From Isoptericola variabilis 225 (GTDB lineage Bacteria > Actinomycetota > Actinomycetes > Actinomycetales > Cellulomonadaceae): a DNA stretch of 64,000 nt. The translations under genes were made by a program, and so were the position numbers. The notes under the pieces are model-generated. The model was not told the origin of the DNA. It saw only the letters and a program-made list of their open reading frames with translations, and did no database searches. Positions 52,756 to 62,506 of the stretch are shown here, piece by piece. Positions within the stretch are counted from its first letter, which is position 1. Each line of letters opens with the position of its first letter. The stretch covers positions 930,001-994,000 of the forward strand of contig NC_015588.1 in the NCBI RefSeq assembly GCF_000215105.1, read 5' to 3'.

Positions 52756-54105
52756 TCAGCTCATGCTGCGCAGCCGGCGCGAGATCAGCAGGGCGCCCGA
52801 ACCGAGGCCCAGGGCCCCGAGCGCGATCCACGCGAGCGTGAAGTCCGCACCGGTCTTGGGCAGGTCCGGCACCTTCGGCGGGGTGCTCGGGGCCGGGGTG
52901 GTCGGCGCCGGCGTGCTCGGCGACGGGCTCGGCGTGACGTCGATGTCGTTCGTCACCGTGATGCCGGCCGTGACGCCGCTGGTCGGGGTGAAGACGACGA
53001 AGCCCTGGTCGTCGACCACGAACTCCGCACCCTCGACGTCGTAGGAGACCTCGACGTTCTCGGGCAGGCCCGTCGTGTCCTCGATGAGCGCGCACTCGAC
53101 GCCGAGCGTGACCTCGATCGGGTCGCTGAGACCGCCCGCGGCCATGAACTCGATCGCCACCGGCTCCTCGAAGTCCTCGCACTGCAGGATCACGACGTAG
53201 GTGTTGTGCGGCAGCTCCATGTCGTCCGGCACGCCGGTCACGACCTTCTCGACCTCGACGAACGCCGGGGGCGCCTCGGGGATCGCGTTGGTCACGGTGA
53301 CCGTGACGACCTGACCCGCCTCGGTGATCTCGACGCCCACGGTGTCGGCGCCCTCCGGGTCGAAGGTCACCACGGTGCCCTCGGGAAGCCCGGACTGGTC
53401 CTCCGTCACGACGCAGACCGCGCCGAGCGGGATGAAGTCGAGGGTGGACTCACCGATCGGCTCGCCCTCGGAGTCGAAGGTGAACGTCTCCTCGGCGACG
53501 ATCTCCGCGTCCTTGCCCTCGCCGACCGTGCAGGTCACCGTGATGGAGAACTCGTCGGGGATCGGCACGCTCGGGCCGTCGGGCAGCTCGACCACCTTGT
53601 CCACCGTCACGGAGCCCGTGAACGAGTAGCAGACGAACCAGTGGCTGATGTCCGCGGGCGCGCCGCTACCGCCCGCGATCGGCGCGATGTAGCTCTGCGG
53701 CGGGTCGAGCGCCGGGGGCAGGACCTCGGCGTCGGTGTAGAGGTTGTAGGCGTCGCTGCCCTTGACGACGACGGCGTCGACCACGACGCCCGCCGCGGTG
53801 CCGGCCTCGGTGATCGTCACGTTGAGGGCGTCCGCGCCCGCGTACTCCTCGACGTCGCCGCTGTACTCCTCGATCGTGCCGACGACGAACTCGTCGCTCG
53901 CATCCTGCCTGACTCCGCCCGAGGTGAGCTCCTCGCTGTCGCCGAAGCCGATCTGCTCACAGGTCGTCGCGTTGCCGGGGACGAACTCGGCCCGGGGGTC
54001 CGACGGACCGTCCTCCACCTGAGCGGCCGCGGGGGCGGCGACGCTCAACGAGAGCCCGAGGAGGGCGGCGGAGGCCAGGCCTATCCGCTTGAGTGCTGGG
54101 GGCAG
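52756..54105 (-). CDS. LPXTG-anchored surface protein with two DUF5979-like repeats
   Basis: About 449 residues from CTG 54105, which follows AAAGGG and gives a full signal peptide (LKRIGLASAALLGLSLSVAAPAAA). The first conventional start, TTG 54048, would cut the signal in half, and a stop codon lies upstream, so CTG seems real. The mature protein has an N-terminal beta domain, then two similar modules of about 100 residues (TVDKVVELPDGPSVPIP... and VEVEKVVTGVPDDMELP..., each ending in TVTN) as in DUF5979, a Pro/Thr-rich wall-spanning stretch, LPKTG, a helix and RRLRSMS. A sortase would attach it to peptidoglycan. No sortase gene is nearby. Confidence 0.82.
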   Translation of the reverse strand: MPPALKRIGLASAALLGLSLSVAAPAAAQVEDGPSDPRAEFVPGNATTCEQIGFGDSEELTSGGVRQDASDEFVVGTIEEYSGDVEEYAGADALNVTITEAGTAAGVVVDAVVVKGSDAYNLYTDAEVLPPALDPPQSYIAPIAGGSGAPADISHWFVCYSFTGSVTVDKVVELPDGPSVPIPDEFSITVTCTVGEGKDAEIVAEETFTFDSEGEPIGESTLDFIPLGAVCVVTEDQSGLPEGTVVTFDPEGADTVGVEITEAGQVVTVTVTNAIPEAPPAFVEVEKVVTGVPDDMELPHNTYVVILQCEDFEEPVAIEFMAAGGLSDPIEVTLGVECALIEDTTGLPENVEVSYDVEGAEFVVDDQGFVVFTPTSGVTAGITVTNDIDVTPSPSPSTPAPTTPAPSTPPKVPDLPKTGADFTLAWIALGALGLGSGALLISRRLRSMS

Positions 54106-54212
54106 GGGGTGCCCTTTCGAGAGTGACGTTCGTCGCCCTCACCGTAGGACCGCCGCACACCCCGCGGACAGGCCTGGACCGCCTCATTCACCCGCGGTTC
54201 CAGCCGGTTGCC

Positions 54213-55646
54213 TCAGGCCTGCGGCGGGCGCGTCATCGACAGGACGTCGAGCGCCTCGTCGAGCTGCGCCTCGGTGACCTCGCCGCGCTCGACGAAGCCG
54301 AGCGCCACGACGGCCTCGCGGACCGTGATGCCCTCGGCGACGGCCTTCTTCGCGACCTTCGCGGCGGCCTCGTAGCCGATGACGCGGTTGAGCGGCGTGA
54401 CGATCGACGGCGACGACTCGGCGTACGCGCGTGCCCTCTCGACGTTGGCCGTGATGCCCGTGATCGTCTTGTCCGCGAGCACGCGCGAGGCGTTGGCCAG
54501 CAGGCGGATCGACTCGAGCACCCCCTGCGCGATGACCGGGATCTGCACGTTGAGCTCGAACGAGCCGCTCGCGCCGGCCCAGGCGACGGTCGCGTCGTTG
54601 CCCACGACGCGGGCGCACACCATGAGCACCGCCTCCGGGACCACGGGGTTGACCTTGCCCGGCATGATCGAGCTGCCCGGCTGCAGGTCGGGGATGGAGA
54701 TCTCGCCCAGGCCGGTGTTCGGGCCGGAGCCCATCCAGCGCAGGTCGTTGCAGATCTTCGTGAGCGACACGGCGATCGTGCGCAGGGCGCCCGAGAGCTC
54801 GACGAGCCCGTCGCGCGCCGACTGCGCCTCGAAGTGGTCGCGCGCCTCGGTCAGCGGCAGGCCCGTGTCCTCGCGCAGCAGCTCGATGACCCGCTGCGGG
54901 AAGCCGGCGGGCGTGTTGATGCCCGTCCCGACCGCGGTGCCGCCGAGCGGGACCTCGGCGGCGCGGGGGAGCGCGGCCTCGAGCCGCTCGACGCCGTAGC
55001 GCACGGCCGCGGCGTAGCCGCCGAACTCCTGGCCGAGCGTGACGGGCGTCGCGTCCATGAGGTGCGTGCGGCCCGCCTTCACGACCGTCGCGAACTCCTG
55101 CGCCTTGGCGCTCAGCGCGTCCGCGAGGTGGCCGAGCGCGGGCACCAGGTCGCGCACGACGCCGGCCGTGGCCGCCACGTGCACCGACGTCGGGAAGACG
55201 TCGTTCGACGACTGCGAGGCGTTGACGTGGTCGTTCGGGTGCACGGGCTTGCCGAGCGACTGCGAGGCGAGCGTCGCGAGCACCTCGTTGGCGTTCATGT
55301 TCGACGACGTCCCCGAGCCGGTCTGGAAGACGTCGACCGGGAAGTGCTCGTCGAGGGCGCCCGAGGCGACCTGGTCGGCCGCCGCCACGATCGCGTCCGC
55401 GACGTCCTGGTCGAGCACGCCCAGCTCGGCGTTGGCGCGGGCCGCGGCCTTCTTGACGCGCGCGAGGGCCTCGATGTGCCCGCGCTCGAGCGGGGTGCCC
55501 GAGATGGGGAAGTTCTCCACGGCGCGCTGGGTCTGCGCGCGGTAGAGCGCGTGCGCGGGGACGCGCACCTCGCCCATCGTGTCGTGCTCGATGCGGTACT
55601 CGGTCTCGGGCGCGCCGGTGCCACCGGCGACGGTGTCGGAAGTCAT
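54213..55646 (-). CDS. fumC: Fumarate hydratase class II
   Basis: 477 residues. It interconverts fumarate and malate in the TCA cycle. Signatures: [56 protein letters not shown] and [16 protein letters not shown], the fumarase/aspartase motif; the fumarase form is preferred because of [16 protein letters not shown] 55646 is the likely start (MTSDTVAGG). Its malate links to the glyoxylate-shunt genes elsewhere in the window, although it is probably constitutive. Confidence 0.95.
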   Translation of the reverse strand: MTSDTVAGGTGAPETEYRIEHDTMGEVRVPAHALYRAQTQRAVENFPISGTPLERGHIEALARVKKAAARANAELGVLDQDVADAIVAAADQVASGALDEHFPVDVFQTGSGTSSNMNANEVLATLASQSLGKPVHPNDHVNASQSSNDVFPTSVHVAATAGVVRDLVPALGHLADALSAKAQEFATVVKAGRTHLMDATPVTLGQEFGGYAAAVRYGVERLEAALPRAAEVPLGGTAVGTGINTPAGFPQRVIELLREDTGLPLTEARDHFEAQSARDGLVELSGALRTIAVSLTKICNDLRWMGSGPNTGLGEISIPDLQPGSSIMPGKVNPVVPEAVLMVCARVVGNDATVAWAGASGSFELNVQIPVIAQGVLESIRLLANASRVLADKTITGITANVERARAYAESSPSIVTPLNRVIGYEAAAKVAKKAVAEGITVREAVVALGFVERGEVTEAQLDEALDVLSMTRPPQA

Positions 55647-55707
55647 GCCCCTATCGTGCCGCACACCCGGCGCGGGCCGGTGTGAGCACGGTCACGCCGG
55701 GACTTCC

Positions 55708-56349
55708 TCACGCCTGCGGCAGCTCGCCCACCTCGCCGGCGACCTCGACGAGCCGCGCCGACCCCTCGGCGAGGTCGTACTCGACGCCGACGATCGCGGC
55801 CCGGCCCTCCTTGACCGCGGTGCTGAGCGCGGCCGAGTAGCCCTGCAGCATCTCGACCGTGTGCCGCACGTGCTCGGTGCGCAGCGTGTCCGGGTCGTAG
55901 GCGGCCGACGCCAGCGCGCCGCCGTCGCGGCTCGTGATGCCCGCGATCGACGGGATGACGCGGTCGACGACGGCGCGCACGAACCCCGGCGGCTGCTCGC
56001 CCGTGGCTAGCGTGTGCGCCGTCGCGGCGACCGCCCCGCACGAGTCGTGACCGAGGACGACGACCAGCGCAGCGCCGAGCACCTCGACGCCGTACTCGAT
56101 CGAGCCGATGACCGTGGTGTCGAGCACGTGACCGGCCGTGCGCACGACGAAGACGTCGCCCAGGCCCTGGTCGAAGATGATCTCGGCCGCGACGCGCGAG
56201 TCGGAGCACCCGAAGATCACGGTGTGCGGGTGCTGCGCCGCCTGCAGCTCGCGGCGCCGCGCCGCGCCCTGCGACGGGTGGGCCGGCTCGTCGCGCACGA
56301 ACCGCTCGTTGCCGGCGCGCAGCGCCGCCCATGCCTCGGCCGGGGTCAT
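55708..56349 (-). CDS. Beta-class carbonic anhydrase
   Basis: 213 residues. Zinc ligands C48, H101 and C104 are visible in FGCSDSRV and LGHDSCGAV, with the D50-R52 dyad of the active site. It hydrates CO2 to bicarbonate. The start has GAGGAGG upstream, and the ATG overlaps the PfkB stop by 4 bases, giving an operon xseB-pfkB-carbonic anhydrase on the minus strand. Confidence 0.94.
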   Translation of the reverse strand: MTPAEAWAALRAGNERFVRDEPAHPSQGAARRRELQAAQHPHTVIFGCSDSRVAAEIIFDQGLGDVFVVRTAGHVLDTTVIGSIEYGVEVLGAALVVVLGHDSCGAVAATAHTLATGEQPPGFVRAVVDRVIPSIAGITSRDGGALASAAYDPDTLRTEHVRHTVEMLQGYSAALSTAVKEGRAAIVGVEYDLAEGSARLVEVAGEVGELPQA

Positions 56350-57329
56350 CGAACCTCCTCGGTGTCCTGCGTCGGGGCCGCGCCCGTGCCGGCGGGCGCG
56401 TCGGGGGAAGTATGCGTCAGCTCGTCGGCCCACGGGGGGTTCGCTCCGGCGCGTGAGACGGTGACCGCCGCGACGGCCGCGCAGCGCTCGAGCAGGTGCT
56501 CGAGCGTCTCGAGCGGGACGGCGCGCAGCGACTCGCGCCGGTCGGCGCCGAGGAGGTCGGCCGACCACAGGCCGTCGAGCAGCGCCCCCATGAACGAGTC
56601 GCCCGCCCCGACGGTGTCGACGACGTCGACCTTCCGGGAGGCGACGGTGACCTCGCCCGACCGGGCGACCGCCGTCGCGCCCGCGCCGCCGAACGTCACG
56701 ACGACGACCGACGCGCCCAGGTCGTGGACCCACGCCCGCGCGACGTCCAGGGGCGCGGTCTCGGGCGCGAGCCACGCGAGGTCCTCGTCGCTCACCTTGA
56801 CGACGTCGGCGAGCCCGACGAGCTCCTCGATGCGCGGCCGTGCCTCCTCGGGCGCGCCCATGAGCACCGGCCGGGCGTTCGGGTCGTAGGTGACGGTCGA
56901 CGTCGCGCGCGCGTCCTGGACCAGCCGGCGCACCTGTGCCGCGCCGGGCTCGAGCATCGCCGCGATCGACCCCGTGTGCACCGCGAGCGTCTCGGCGCCC
57001 GCGGCCGCGCCGTCGGGCACCTGCCACGTGAGGTCGAACTCGTACGTCGCCGAGCCGGACGCGTCGAGCGTCGCCTGCGCGACGCTCGTCCGCTCGGCGC
57101 CGTCGCTGCCGTCGGCGAGCACGACGCCCGACTCGGCGAGCCACGAGCGCACCGTCCCGCCGCGCGCGTCGGGCCCGAGCCACGTGGCGAGCCGGACGGG
57201 CCGGCCCAGCCGGCCGAGCGTCAGGGCGACGTTGGCCAGGCTGCCGCCCGGGTGCTCGGAGGTCGACCCGTCGGGACGGCGGACCACGTCGACCAGCGCC
57301 TCGCCCACCGCGAGCACGTGCTCGGCCAT
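56346..57329 (-). CDS. PfkB-family carbohydrate kinase (fructokinase-like)
   Basis: 327 residues. The ribokinase-type pattern includes HVLAVGEALVDVV, the GGSLANVALTLGRLGRPV substrate loop, and DTVGAGDSFMGALLDG with the catalytic Asp and anion hole. The sugar may be fructose, but PfkB members are hard to assign by eye. TGATG overlap with the xseB gene. The C-terminal 25 residues (THTSPDAPAGTGAAPTQDTEEVR) look disordered. Confidence 0.88.
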   Translation of the reverse strand: MAEHVLAVGEALVDVVRRPDGSTSEHPGGSLANVALTLGRLGRPVRLATWLGPDARGGTVRSWLAESGVVLADGSDGAERTSVAQATLDASGSATYEFDLTWQVPDGAAAGAETLAVHTGSIAAMLEPGAAQVRRLVQDARATSTVTYDPNARPVLMGAPEEARPRIEELVGLADVVKVSDEDLAWLAPETAPLDVARAWVHDLGASVVVVTFGGAGATAVARSGEVTVASRKVDVVDTVGAGDSFMGALLDGLWSADLLGADRRESLRAVPLETLEHLLERCAAVAAVTVSRAGANPPWADELTHTSPDAPAGTGAAPTQDTEEVR

Positions 57330-57610
57330 CACTCGTCCTCCTCGACGTCGTCGGGGGTCAGCGCGGTGGGCGACGCGGCGGCGCCCGCCTGGGCGGCCGC
57401 GAGGCGCTCGCGCGCGCCGTCGAGCCACTCCTGGCAGCGCGCCGCGAGCGCCTCGCCGCGCTCCCACAGGGCGAGCGAGACCTCGAGCGGCTCGCCGCCG
57501 GCCTCGAGCCGGCCGACGACGCGCACGAGCTCGTCGCGCGCCTGCTCGTAGCTCAGGGTGGCGGGGTCCGGCACGTCGACCGGGTGATCGGGGGTTATCG
57601 CGTCGGTCAC
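57329..57610 (-). CDS. xseB: Exodeoxyribonuclease VII small subunit
   Basis: 93 residues. The XseB pattern is [44 protein letters not shown]. It pairs with XseA to degrade single-stranded DNA. Usually xseB directly follows xseA; here a remnant ABC-F gene on the other strand separates them by about 940 bases, so xseB needs a separate promoter in the 57611-57750 gap. The GTG start has no clear ribosome-binding site. Confidence 0.92.
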   Translation of the reverse strand: MTDAITPDHPVDVPDPATLSYEQARDELVRVVGRLEAGGEPLEVSLALWERGEALAARCQEWLDGARERLAAAQAGAAASPTALTPDDVEEDE

Positions 57611-57750
57611 GGAGAACAGTCAACCGCACCCGCCCGACATCGCGCGTAACCGCCCGGACGCCGGAATTCGGGTGCGACCGGCGGCACGGCCCGCGTAGCG
57701 TCACGGTGCAGCCCCGCTGCACTCTCCATGCACAGGACGACCGAGGACCG

Positions 57751-58459
57751 GTGAAGGCCATGGGCCACGTCGACGTCGCCCACGTCGAGTACACCCTGCC
57801 CGACGGGCGCGCGCTGCTGGGCGACCTGTCGTTCCGCGTGCCCGAGGGCAGCGTCACCGCGCTCGTCGGGCCGAACGGCGCGGGCAAGACGACGCTCCTG
57901 CGGCTGATCACCGGGGAGCTGCGCCCGGACGCCGGCACCGTCGCGGTGAGCGGCGGCCTCGGGGTCATGCCGCAGTTCGTCGGCTCGGTGCGCGACGAGA
58001 GCACGGTGCGCGACCTGCTCGTCGCCGTCGCCCAGCCGCGCGTGCGCGACGCCGCGCGGGCGCTCGACGCCGCCGAGCTCGCCGTCATGGAGACCGACGA
58101 CGAGGCGGCCCAGCTCGCGTACGCGCAGGCGCTCGCCGACTGGGCCGAGGCGCGCGGCTACGAGGCCGAGACGCTGTGGGACGTGTGCACGACGGCGGCC
58201 CTCGGCGTGCCGTACGAGCGCGCGCAGTGGCGGTCCGTGCGGACGCTGTCGGGCGGCGAGCAGAAGCGGTTGGTGCTCGAGGCGCTGCTGCGCGGACCGG
58301 ACGAGGTGCTCCTGCTCGACGAGCCCGACAACTACCTCGACGCACGACCGGTGGTTCGCGCGCAGCTTCGACCGGTTCCTCGTCTTCGGTGCCGACGGAC
58401 TCGTGCGCGAGAGCCTCGAGCCCGTGTGGGACGAGGGTCGCGTCGCCCGCGCGAGGTAG
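57751..58459 (+). pseudogene. ABC-F type ATPase remnant, internal deletion with frameshift
   Basis: The start is intact: VKAMGHVDVAHVEYTLPDGRALL, Walker A GPNGAGKTTLL, signature LSGGEQKRL, Walker B LLLDEPDNYLD. Right after YLD the frame shifts. Read in another frame, positions from about 58342 encode THDRWFARSFDRFLVFGADG and go on to DEGRVARAR with a TAG at 58457, the usual end of the second ATPase domain. Thus the first domain's Walker B is joined to the C-terminal H-loop region, with loss of roughly 300 codons. ABC-F proteins need two domains on ribosomes, so this copy is dead. A tandem repeat begins at its end. Confidence 0.85.
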
Positions 58460-58550
58460 CGCACGATTCGCCGAGGTAGCGCACGATTCGGCGAGGTAGC
58501 GCACGATTCGCCGAGGTAGCGCGCCGCACCGCGAGGTAGCGCGGGCTACC
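58451..58550. repeat. Five tandem 20-bp repeats after the ABC-F remnant
   Basis: Unit (g/c)cgaggtagcgcacgattcg: copies at 58451, 58471, 58491 (near perfect), 58511 and 58531 (only the first half kept). The first copy contains the TAG of the ABC-F remnant and the last contributes the stop of xseA on the minus strand. VNTR-like; no spacers as in CRISPR. Confidence 0.9.
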
Positions 58551-58553
58551 TCG
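58532..58553. terminator. Hairpin formed by the last repeat unit
   Basis: cgaggtagc, gcgg loop, gctacctcg: perfect 9-bp stem at the 3' end of xseA (its TAG is inside the right arm). Likely ends xseA transcription and protects xseB. Confidence 0.6.
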
Positions 58554-59796
58554 CCGAGGTGACGCGCGCGCCGAGCTCGCCCTCGGCGAGCCGAAGGCGC
58601 ACGTCGGTGCCCACGGGCGCGTCGTCGGGGGAGCGCACGACGTGCCCGTCCGCGCGCTGCACGACGGCGTAGCCCCGCTCGAGCGTCGACGCCGGGGACA
58701 GCGCGCGCACCTGGGCCTCGAGGCGCCCGATCTCGCCCGACGCGCGCAGCAGCGCCGCGTCGAGGCAGTGCCGCGCGGTGCGGATCGCGTGGTGGACCTC
58801 CCGTTCGCGGGCGTCGACGAGCGACGTGGGGCGCGCGAGCACCGGCCGCGAGCGCAGGCCGTCGAGCCCGTGCTGCTCGCGGTCGAGCAGGGCGCGCACC
58901 GCGCCGCGCATGCGCCGTCGGGCCTGCTCGACGCGCAGGCGTTCCTCCGCGACGTCGGGGACGATGCGCTTGGCCGCGTCGGTCGGGGTCGACGCGCGGT
59001 GGTCGGCGACGAGGTCGAGCAGCGGCGCGTCGGTCTCGTGCCCGATCGCGCTCACGAGCGGCGTCGTGCAGGCCGCGGCCGCGCGGACGAGCGCCTCGTT
59101 GCTGAACGGCAGGAGGTCCTCGACGGACCCGCCTCCGCGCGCGACGACGATGACGTCGACGTCGGGCCGCGCGTCGAGCTCGGCGATCGCGTCGCTCACC
59201 TCGCGCACGGCGTTGACCCCCTGGACGGCGACCTCGCGGATCTCGAACCGCACCTGCGGCCAGCGGGCGCGGGCGTTGACCACGACGTCGTGCTCGGCCT
59301 TGGACTCCCGCCCGCACACGAGCCCGACGACGGCCGGCAGGAACGGCAGCGGACGCTTGCGCTCGGCGTCGAACAGGCCCTCGGCCGCGAGCACGCGGCG
59401 CAGCTGGTCGATGCGCGCGAGCAGCTCGCCCACGCCGACGGCGCGGATCTGGTTGGCCTGCAGCTGCAGCGTGCCGCGCTTGGTCCAGAACGTCGGCTTG
59501 GCGTGCACGACGACGTGGTCGCCCTCGGCGGGCGGCTGGGGCAGGAACGCGAGGATGCGGCTGTAGACCGTGATCGGCAGCGACATGTCGCGGTCGGTGT
59601 CGCGCAGCGTGAGCCACTGCATGCCCGAGCCGGGACGGTGGGTGAACTGGACGACCTGGCCCTCGACCCACACCGGCGGCATGCGGTCGACGTAGCCCCG
59701 GATCTTCTCCGCCAGCACGCGCACGGGCCACGGCCGCGCGGGCGTCGTGTCGAGCGCGCGCTCGGGCAGCGGCAGCAGGGGTGTCTCGTCCGTCAC
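58546..59796 (-). CDS. xseA: Exodeoxyribonuclease VII large subunit
   Basis: 416 residues. N-terminal OB fold (PVWVEGQVVQFTHRPGSGMQWLTLRD), then the conserved catalytic region (GLVCGRESKAEHDVVVNARARWP, DVIVVARGGGSVEDLLPFSNEALVRA, SAIGHETDAPLLDLVADHRASTPTDAAK), a helical coiled region and a C-terminal strand (STLERGYAVVQRADG). GTG 59796 is taken as the start. Divergent from ispH (62 bases), which is the normal actinobacterial order. Confidence 0.94.
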   Translation of the reverse strand: MTDETPLLPLPERALDTTPARPWPVRVLAEKIRGYVDRMPPVWVEGQVVQFTHRPGSGMQWLTLRDTDRDMSLPITVYSRILAFLPQPPAEGDHVVVHAKPTFWTKRGTLQLQANQIRAVGVGELLARIDQLRRVLAAEGLFDAERKRPLPFLPAVVGLVCGRESKAEHDVVVNARARWPQVRFEIREVAVQGVNAVREVSDAIAELDARPDVDVIVVARGGGSVEDLLPFSNEALVRAAAACTTPLVSAIGHETDAPLLDLVADHRASTPTDAAKRIVPDVAEERLRVEQARRRMRGAVRALLDREQHGLDGLRSRPVLARPTSLVDAREREVHHAIRTARHCLDAALLRASGEIGRLEAQVRALSPASTLERGYAVVQRADGHVVRSPDDAPVGTDVRLRLAEGELGARVTSAR

Positions 59797-59858
59797 CCGC
59801 CCAGCATGCCCCACCGGTCGGACACAGCCCGTCCACACGGGCCACCTAGACTGGCCGC

Positions 59859-60899
59859 GTGACTGCGACCGCCACGACCCCCCTGCCCACGACCACGAAG
59901 CGCGTGCTGCTCGCTGCTCCGCGCGGGTACTGCGCGGGCGTGGACCGCGCCGTCGTCGCGGTCGAGAAGGCCCTGGAGACGTACGGCGCGCCGGTCTACG
60001 TGCGCAAGGAGATCGTGCACAACAAGCACGTCGTGGCGACCCTGCGCGAGCGTGGGGCGATCTTCGTCAACGAGACCGACGAGGTGCCCGAGGGCGCCCG
60101 CCTCGTGTTCTCCGCCCACGGCGTCTCGCCGGCCGTCCGCGCGTCGGCGGCGGAGCGCAGCCTCGACACGATCGACGCGACGTGCCCCCTGGTGACCAAG
60201 GTCCACAAGGAGGCCGTCCGGTTCGCCAAGGACGACTACGACATCCTCCTCATCGGCCACGACGGCCACGAGGAGGTCGAGGGCACCGCGGGCGAGGCGC
60301 CCGACCACGTGCAGGTCGTCAACTCGCCCGACGAGGTCGACAAGGTCACGGTCCGCGACCCGGACAAGGTCGTGTGGATCTCGCAGACCACCCTCTCGGT
60401 CGACGAGACCATGGAGACCGTGCGCCGGCTGCGCGAGCGGTTCCCGTCGCTGCAGGACCCGCCGAGCGACGACATCTGCTACGCGACGCAGAACCGGCAG
60501 GTCGCCGTCAAGAAGCTCGCGCCCGAGTGCGACCTCGTCATCGTGGTCGGCTCGGCCAACTCGTCCAACTCGGTGCGTCTCGTCGAGGTCGCGCTCGAGG
60601 CCGGTGCCCGCTCGGCGTACCGCGTCGACCGGGCGACCGAGATCGAGGAGGAGTGGCTCGACGGCGTCACCACCGTCGGCGTCACCTCCGGTGCTTCGGT
60701 GCCCGAGATCCTCGTCCAGGACGTGATCCGCCACCTCGCCGAGCGCGGCTACGGCGACGTCGAGGAGGTCCGCACCGCCACGGAGGACCTCATGTTCTCC
60801 CTGCCGCGCGAGCTGCGGGCCGGGCTCAAGGCCGCCGGCCAGGACGACGCCCGCCCGCGTCGCGAGAACCGCCGCGCGCTGCCGGTCGACCCGGTCTGA
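59859..60899 (+). CDS. ispH: 4-hydroxy-3-methylbut-2-enyl diphosphate reductase
   Basis: 346 residues. Last step of the MEP isoprenoid pathway: makes IPP and DMAPP using a [4Fe-4S] cluster. The three cluster cysteines are in [11 protein letters not shown] (C25), [14 protein letters not shown] and [25 protein letters not shown] and [15 protein letters not shown] are also conserved. The GTG start has TAGACT about 8 bases before it and no ribosome-binding site, suggesting a leaderless message. The stop is inside the terminator shared with rmuC. Confidence 0.96.
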   Translation: MTATATTPLPTTTKRVLLAAPRGYCAGVDRAVVAVEKALETYGAPVYVRKEIVHNKHVVATLRERGAIFVNETDEVPEGARLVFSAHGVSPAVRASAAERSLDTIDATCPLVTKVHKEAVRFAKDDYDILLIGHDGHEEVEGTAGEAPDHVQVVNSPDEVDKVTVRDPDKVVWISQTTLSVDETMETVRRLRERFPSLQDPPSDDICYATQNRQVAVKKLAPECDLVIVVGSANSSNSVRLVEVALEAGARSAYRVDRATEIEEEWLDGVTTVGVTSGASVPEILVQDVIRHLAERGYGDVEEVRTATEDLMFSLPRELRAGLKAAGQDDARPRRENRRALPVDPV

Positions 60900-60919
60900 T
60901 CAGCCGGCGCGGCTGATCA
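60897..60919. terminator. Bidirectional hairpin containing both stop codons of ispH and rmuC
   Basis: tgatcagcc, loop ggcgc, ggctgatca. The left arm starts with the ispH TGA and the right arm ends with the rmuC stop on the minus strand, a mirror-symmetric arrangement. Confidence 0.7.
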
Positions 60920-62422
60920 TCCGGCCGCATGCTCGGCGTCGTCGTCGCGCCGCGCCGCCTGCTCGAGCGCCCCGCGGTCGGCGGCGACGAGCGCCTCGAC
61001 CGACGTGCGCCCCGTGACGCTCACCGTCTCGATCACGGAGTCGAAGGCGACGACGCCGCCCTCCTCGGCGGCGAGCAGCTCCGGCCTGGTGATGGGCCGC
61101 GGGACCTCCTCGAGACCCCGGACCTCGTCGATGCGGTCCTTCTCGTCGACGACGTGCAGCTCGACCATGCGGCGCGCCGACGTGAGCACGTTGCGCTCGA
61201 GGGAGCCGATCATCGAGTTGTAGGCCTTGGTCGAGGACTCGAGCGAGCGGCCCATCTTGGTGATGTGGTTCGTCATGGTCACGAGCCGCGAGTGCAGCTC
61301 GCGGCCGACCTTGAGGACCTCCTGCGCGTTCTCGGCGAGCGCCTCCTGGCGCCACGCGAACGCGACCGTCCGCAGCAGGCCGAGCATGATCGCCGGGCTC
61401 GCGAGGATGACGTTCTTGCGCGCCGCGTACTCCATGAGGTCGGGCTGGCGCTCCATGGCGGCGGACAGGAACGCCTCCGCCGGCACGAACATGACCACGA
61501 ACTCGGGCGCGTGGTCGAACTGGTCCCAGTACTTCTTGGACGCGAGGTCGTCGACGTGCTTGCGCACGTGCCGCACGTGGGCGTCGAGCCGCTCCTCGCG
61601 CACGCGCGGGTCCTCGGTCTGCTGCGCCTCGAGGTAGCCGAGGAACGCGACCTTGGCGTCGACGACGACGCGCTTGCCGCCGGCGAGGTTGACCACCATG
61701 TCGGGCCGCAGGGCGTCGCCGTCGGTGCTCGTCACGCTCACCTGGGTGTCGAAGTCGACGTGTTCGAGCATCCCGGCGGCCTCCACGACGCGCTTGAGCT
61801 GCAGCTCGCCCCACGCGCCACGCGTCTGCGACGAGCGCAGCGCGGTGATGAGGTCGCTCGTGCCCTGGCGCAGCTCGGCGTTGACCGACGCGAGCTGACG
61901 CAGGTGCTCGGTGAGCGCCGACGTCCCCTCGGCGCGCGCCTTCTCGGCCGCGGTGACCTCCTCGCGGACCTTCTCCAGGCTCCTGCTCAGCGGGTCCACG
62001 AGCGCGCGGAACGCCTGCTCGCGCTGGGCGAGCACCTCGTCGTTCTTGACGGTGCTCTGTCGCAGCCGCTGCTCGGCCAGCTCGAGGAACTGCTTGCTGC
62101 TCGACTGCAGCACCTCGCCGGCGAGCGCCTGGAAGCGGCGTGCCGCGGCCTCCTGGTCGCCCTTGGCCTCGGCGACCTGCCGTGCCGCCTCCGCACGGAC
62201 CTCGGCGACGCGGCGCTCGGCGTCGTCCCGCGCGAGGTCGAGCTGCTCGCGCAGGCCCGCGGCCTCGCGGCGCACCGACTCGACGTCGGCGTGCAGCCGC
62301 ACCAGCTCCATCTCCTCCGAGCGGTGCGCGCGAGCGGCGCGCGTCGCGTGGGCGAGCCACCCGACGAGGGCGCCCACCAGGAGGGTGGCCAGGCTGAGCA
62401 GCAGCGCGGTCGACGTCGTCAT
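60917..62422 (-). CDS. rmuC: DNA recombination protein RmuC
   Basis: 501 residues. One N-terminal helix (ALLLSLATLLVGALVGWLAHA), then a long coiled coil to about residue 200, and the RmuC nuclease-like domain (RGAWGELQLKRVVEAAGM, RPDMVVNLAGGKRVVVDAKVAFLGYLEA, PEFVVMFVPAEAFLSAA). The predicted role is limiting inversions and DNA rearrangements. ATG 62422 is divergent from the ABC ATPase gene, 84 bases apart. Confidence 0.94.
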   Translation of the reverse strand: MTTSTALLLSLATLLVGALVGWLAHATRAARAHRSEEMELVRLHADVESVRREAAGLREQLDLARDDAERRVAEVRAEAARQVAEAKGDQEAAARRFQALAGEVLQSSSKQFLELAEQRLRQSTVKNDEVLAQREQAFRALVDPLSRSLEKVREEVTAAEKARAEGTSALTEHLRQLASVNAELRQGTSDLITALRSSQTRGAWGELQLKRVVEAAGMLEHVDFDTQVSVTSTDGDALRPDMVVNLAGGKRVVVDAKVAFLGYLEAQQTEDPRVREERLDAHVRHVRKHVDDLASKKYWDQFDHAPEFVVMFVPAEAFLSAAMERQPDLMEYAARKNVILASPAIMLGLLRTVAFAWRQEALAENAQEVLKVGRELHSRLVTMTNHITKMGRSLESSTKAYNSMIGSLERNVLTSARRMVELHVVDEKDRIDEVRGLEEVPRPITRPELLAAEEGGVVAFDSVIETVSVTGRTSVEALVAADRGALEQAARRDDDAEHAAG

Positions 62423-62506
62423 GGGCCACAGGCTGCCACGCGGCACCGACACGACCTGCGCCGACACCCCGCGGGCCCGTCGGCCGGTCGGGTTAGCGTG
62501 GGTCGC

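Noticed and set aside
58451..58550. Tandem repeats as a CRISPR array
   Set aside because: Units are directly adjacent, 20 bp long, without spacers, and no cas genes are present.
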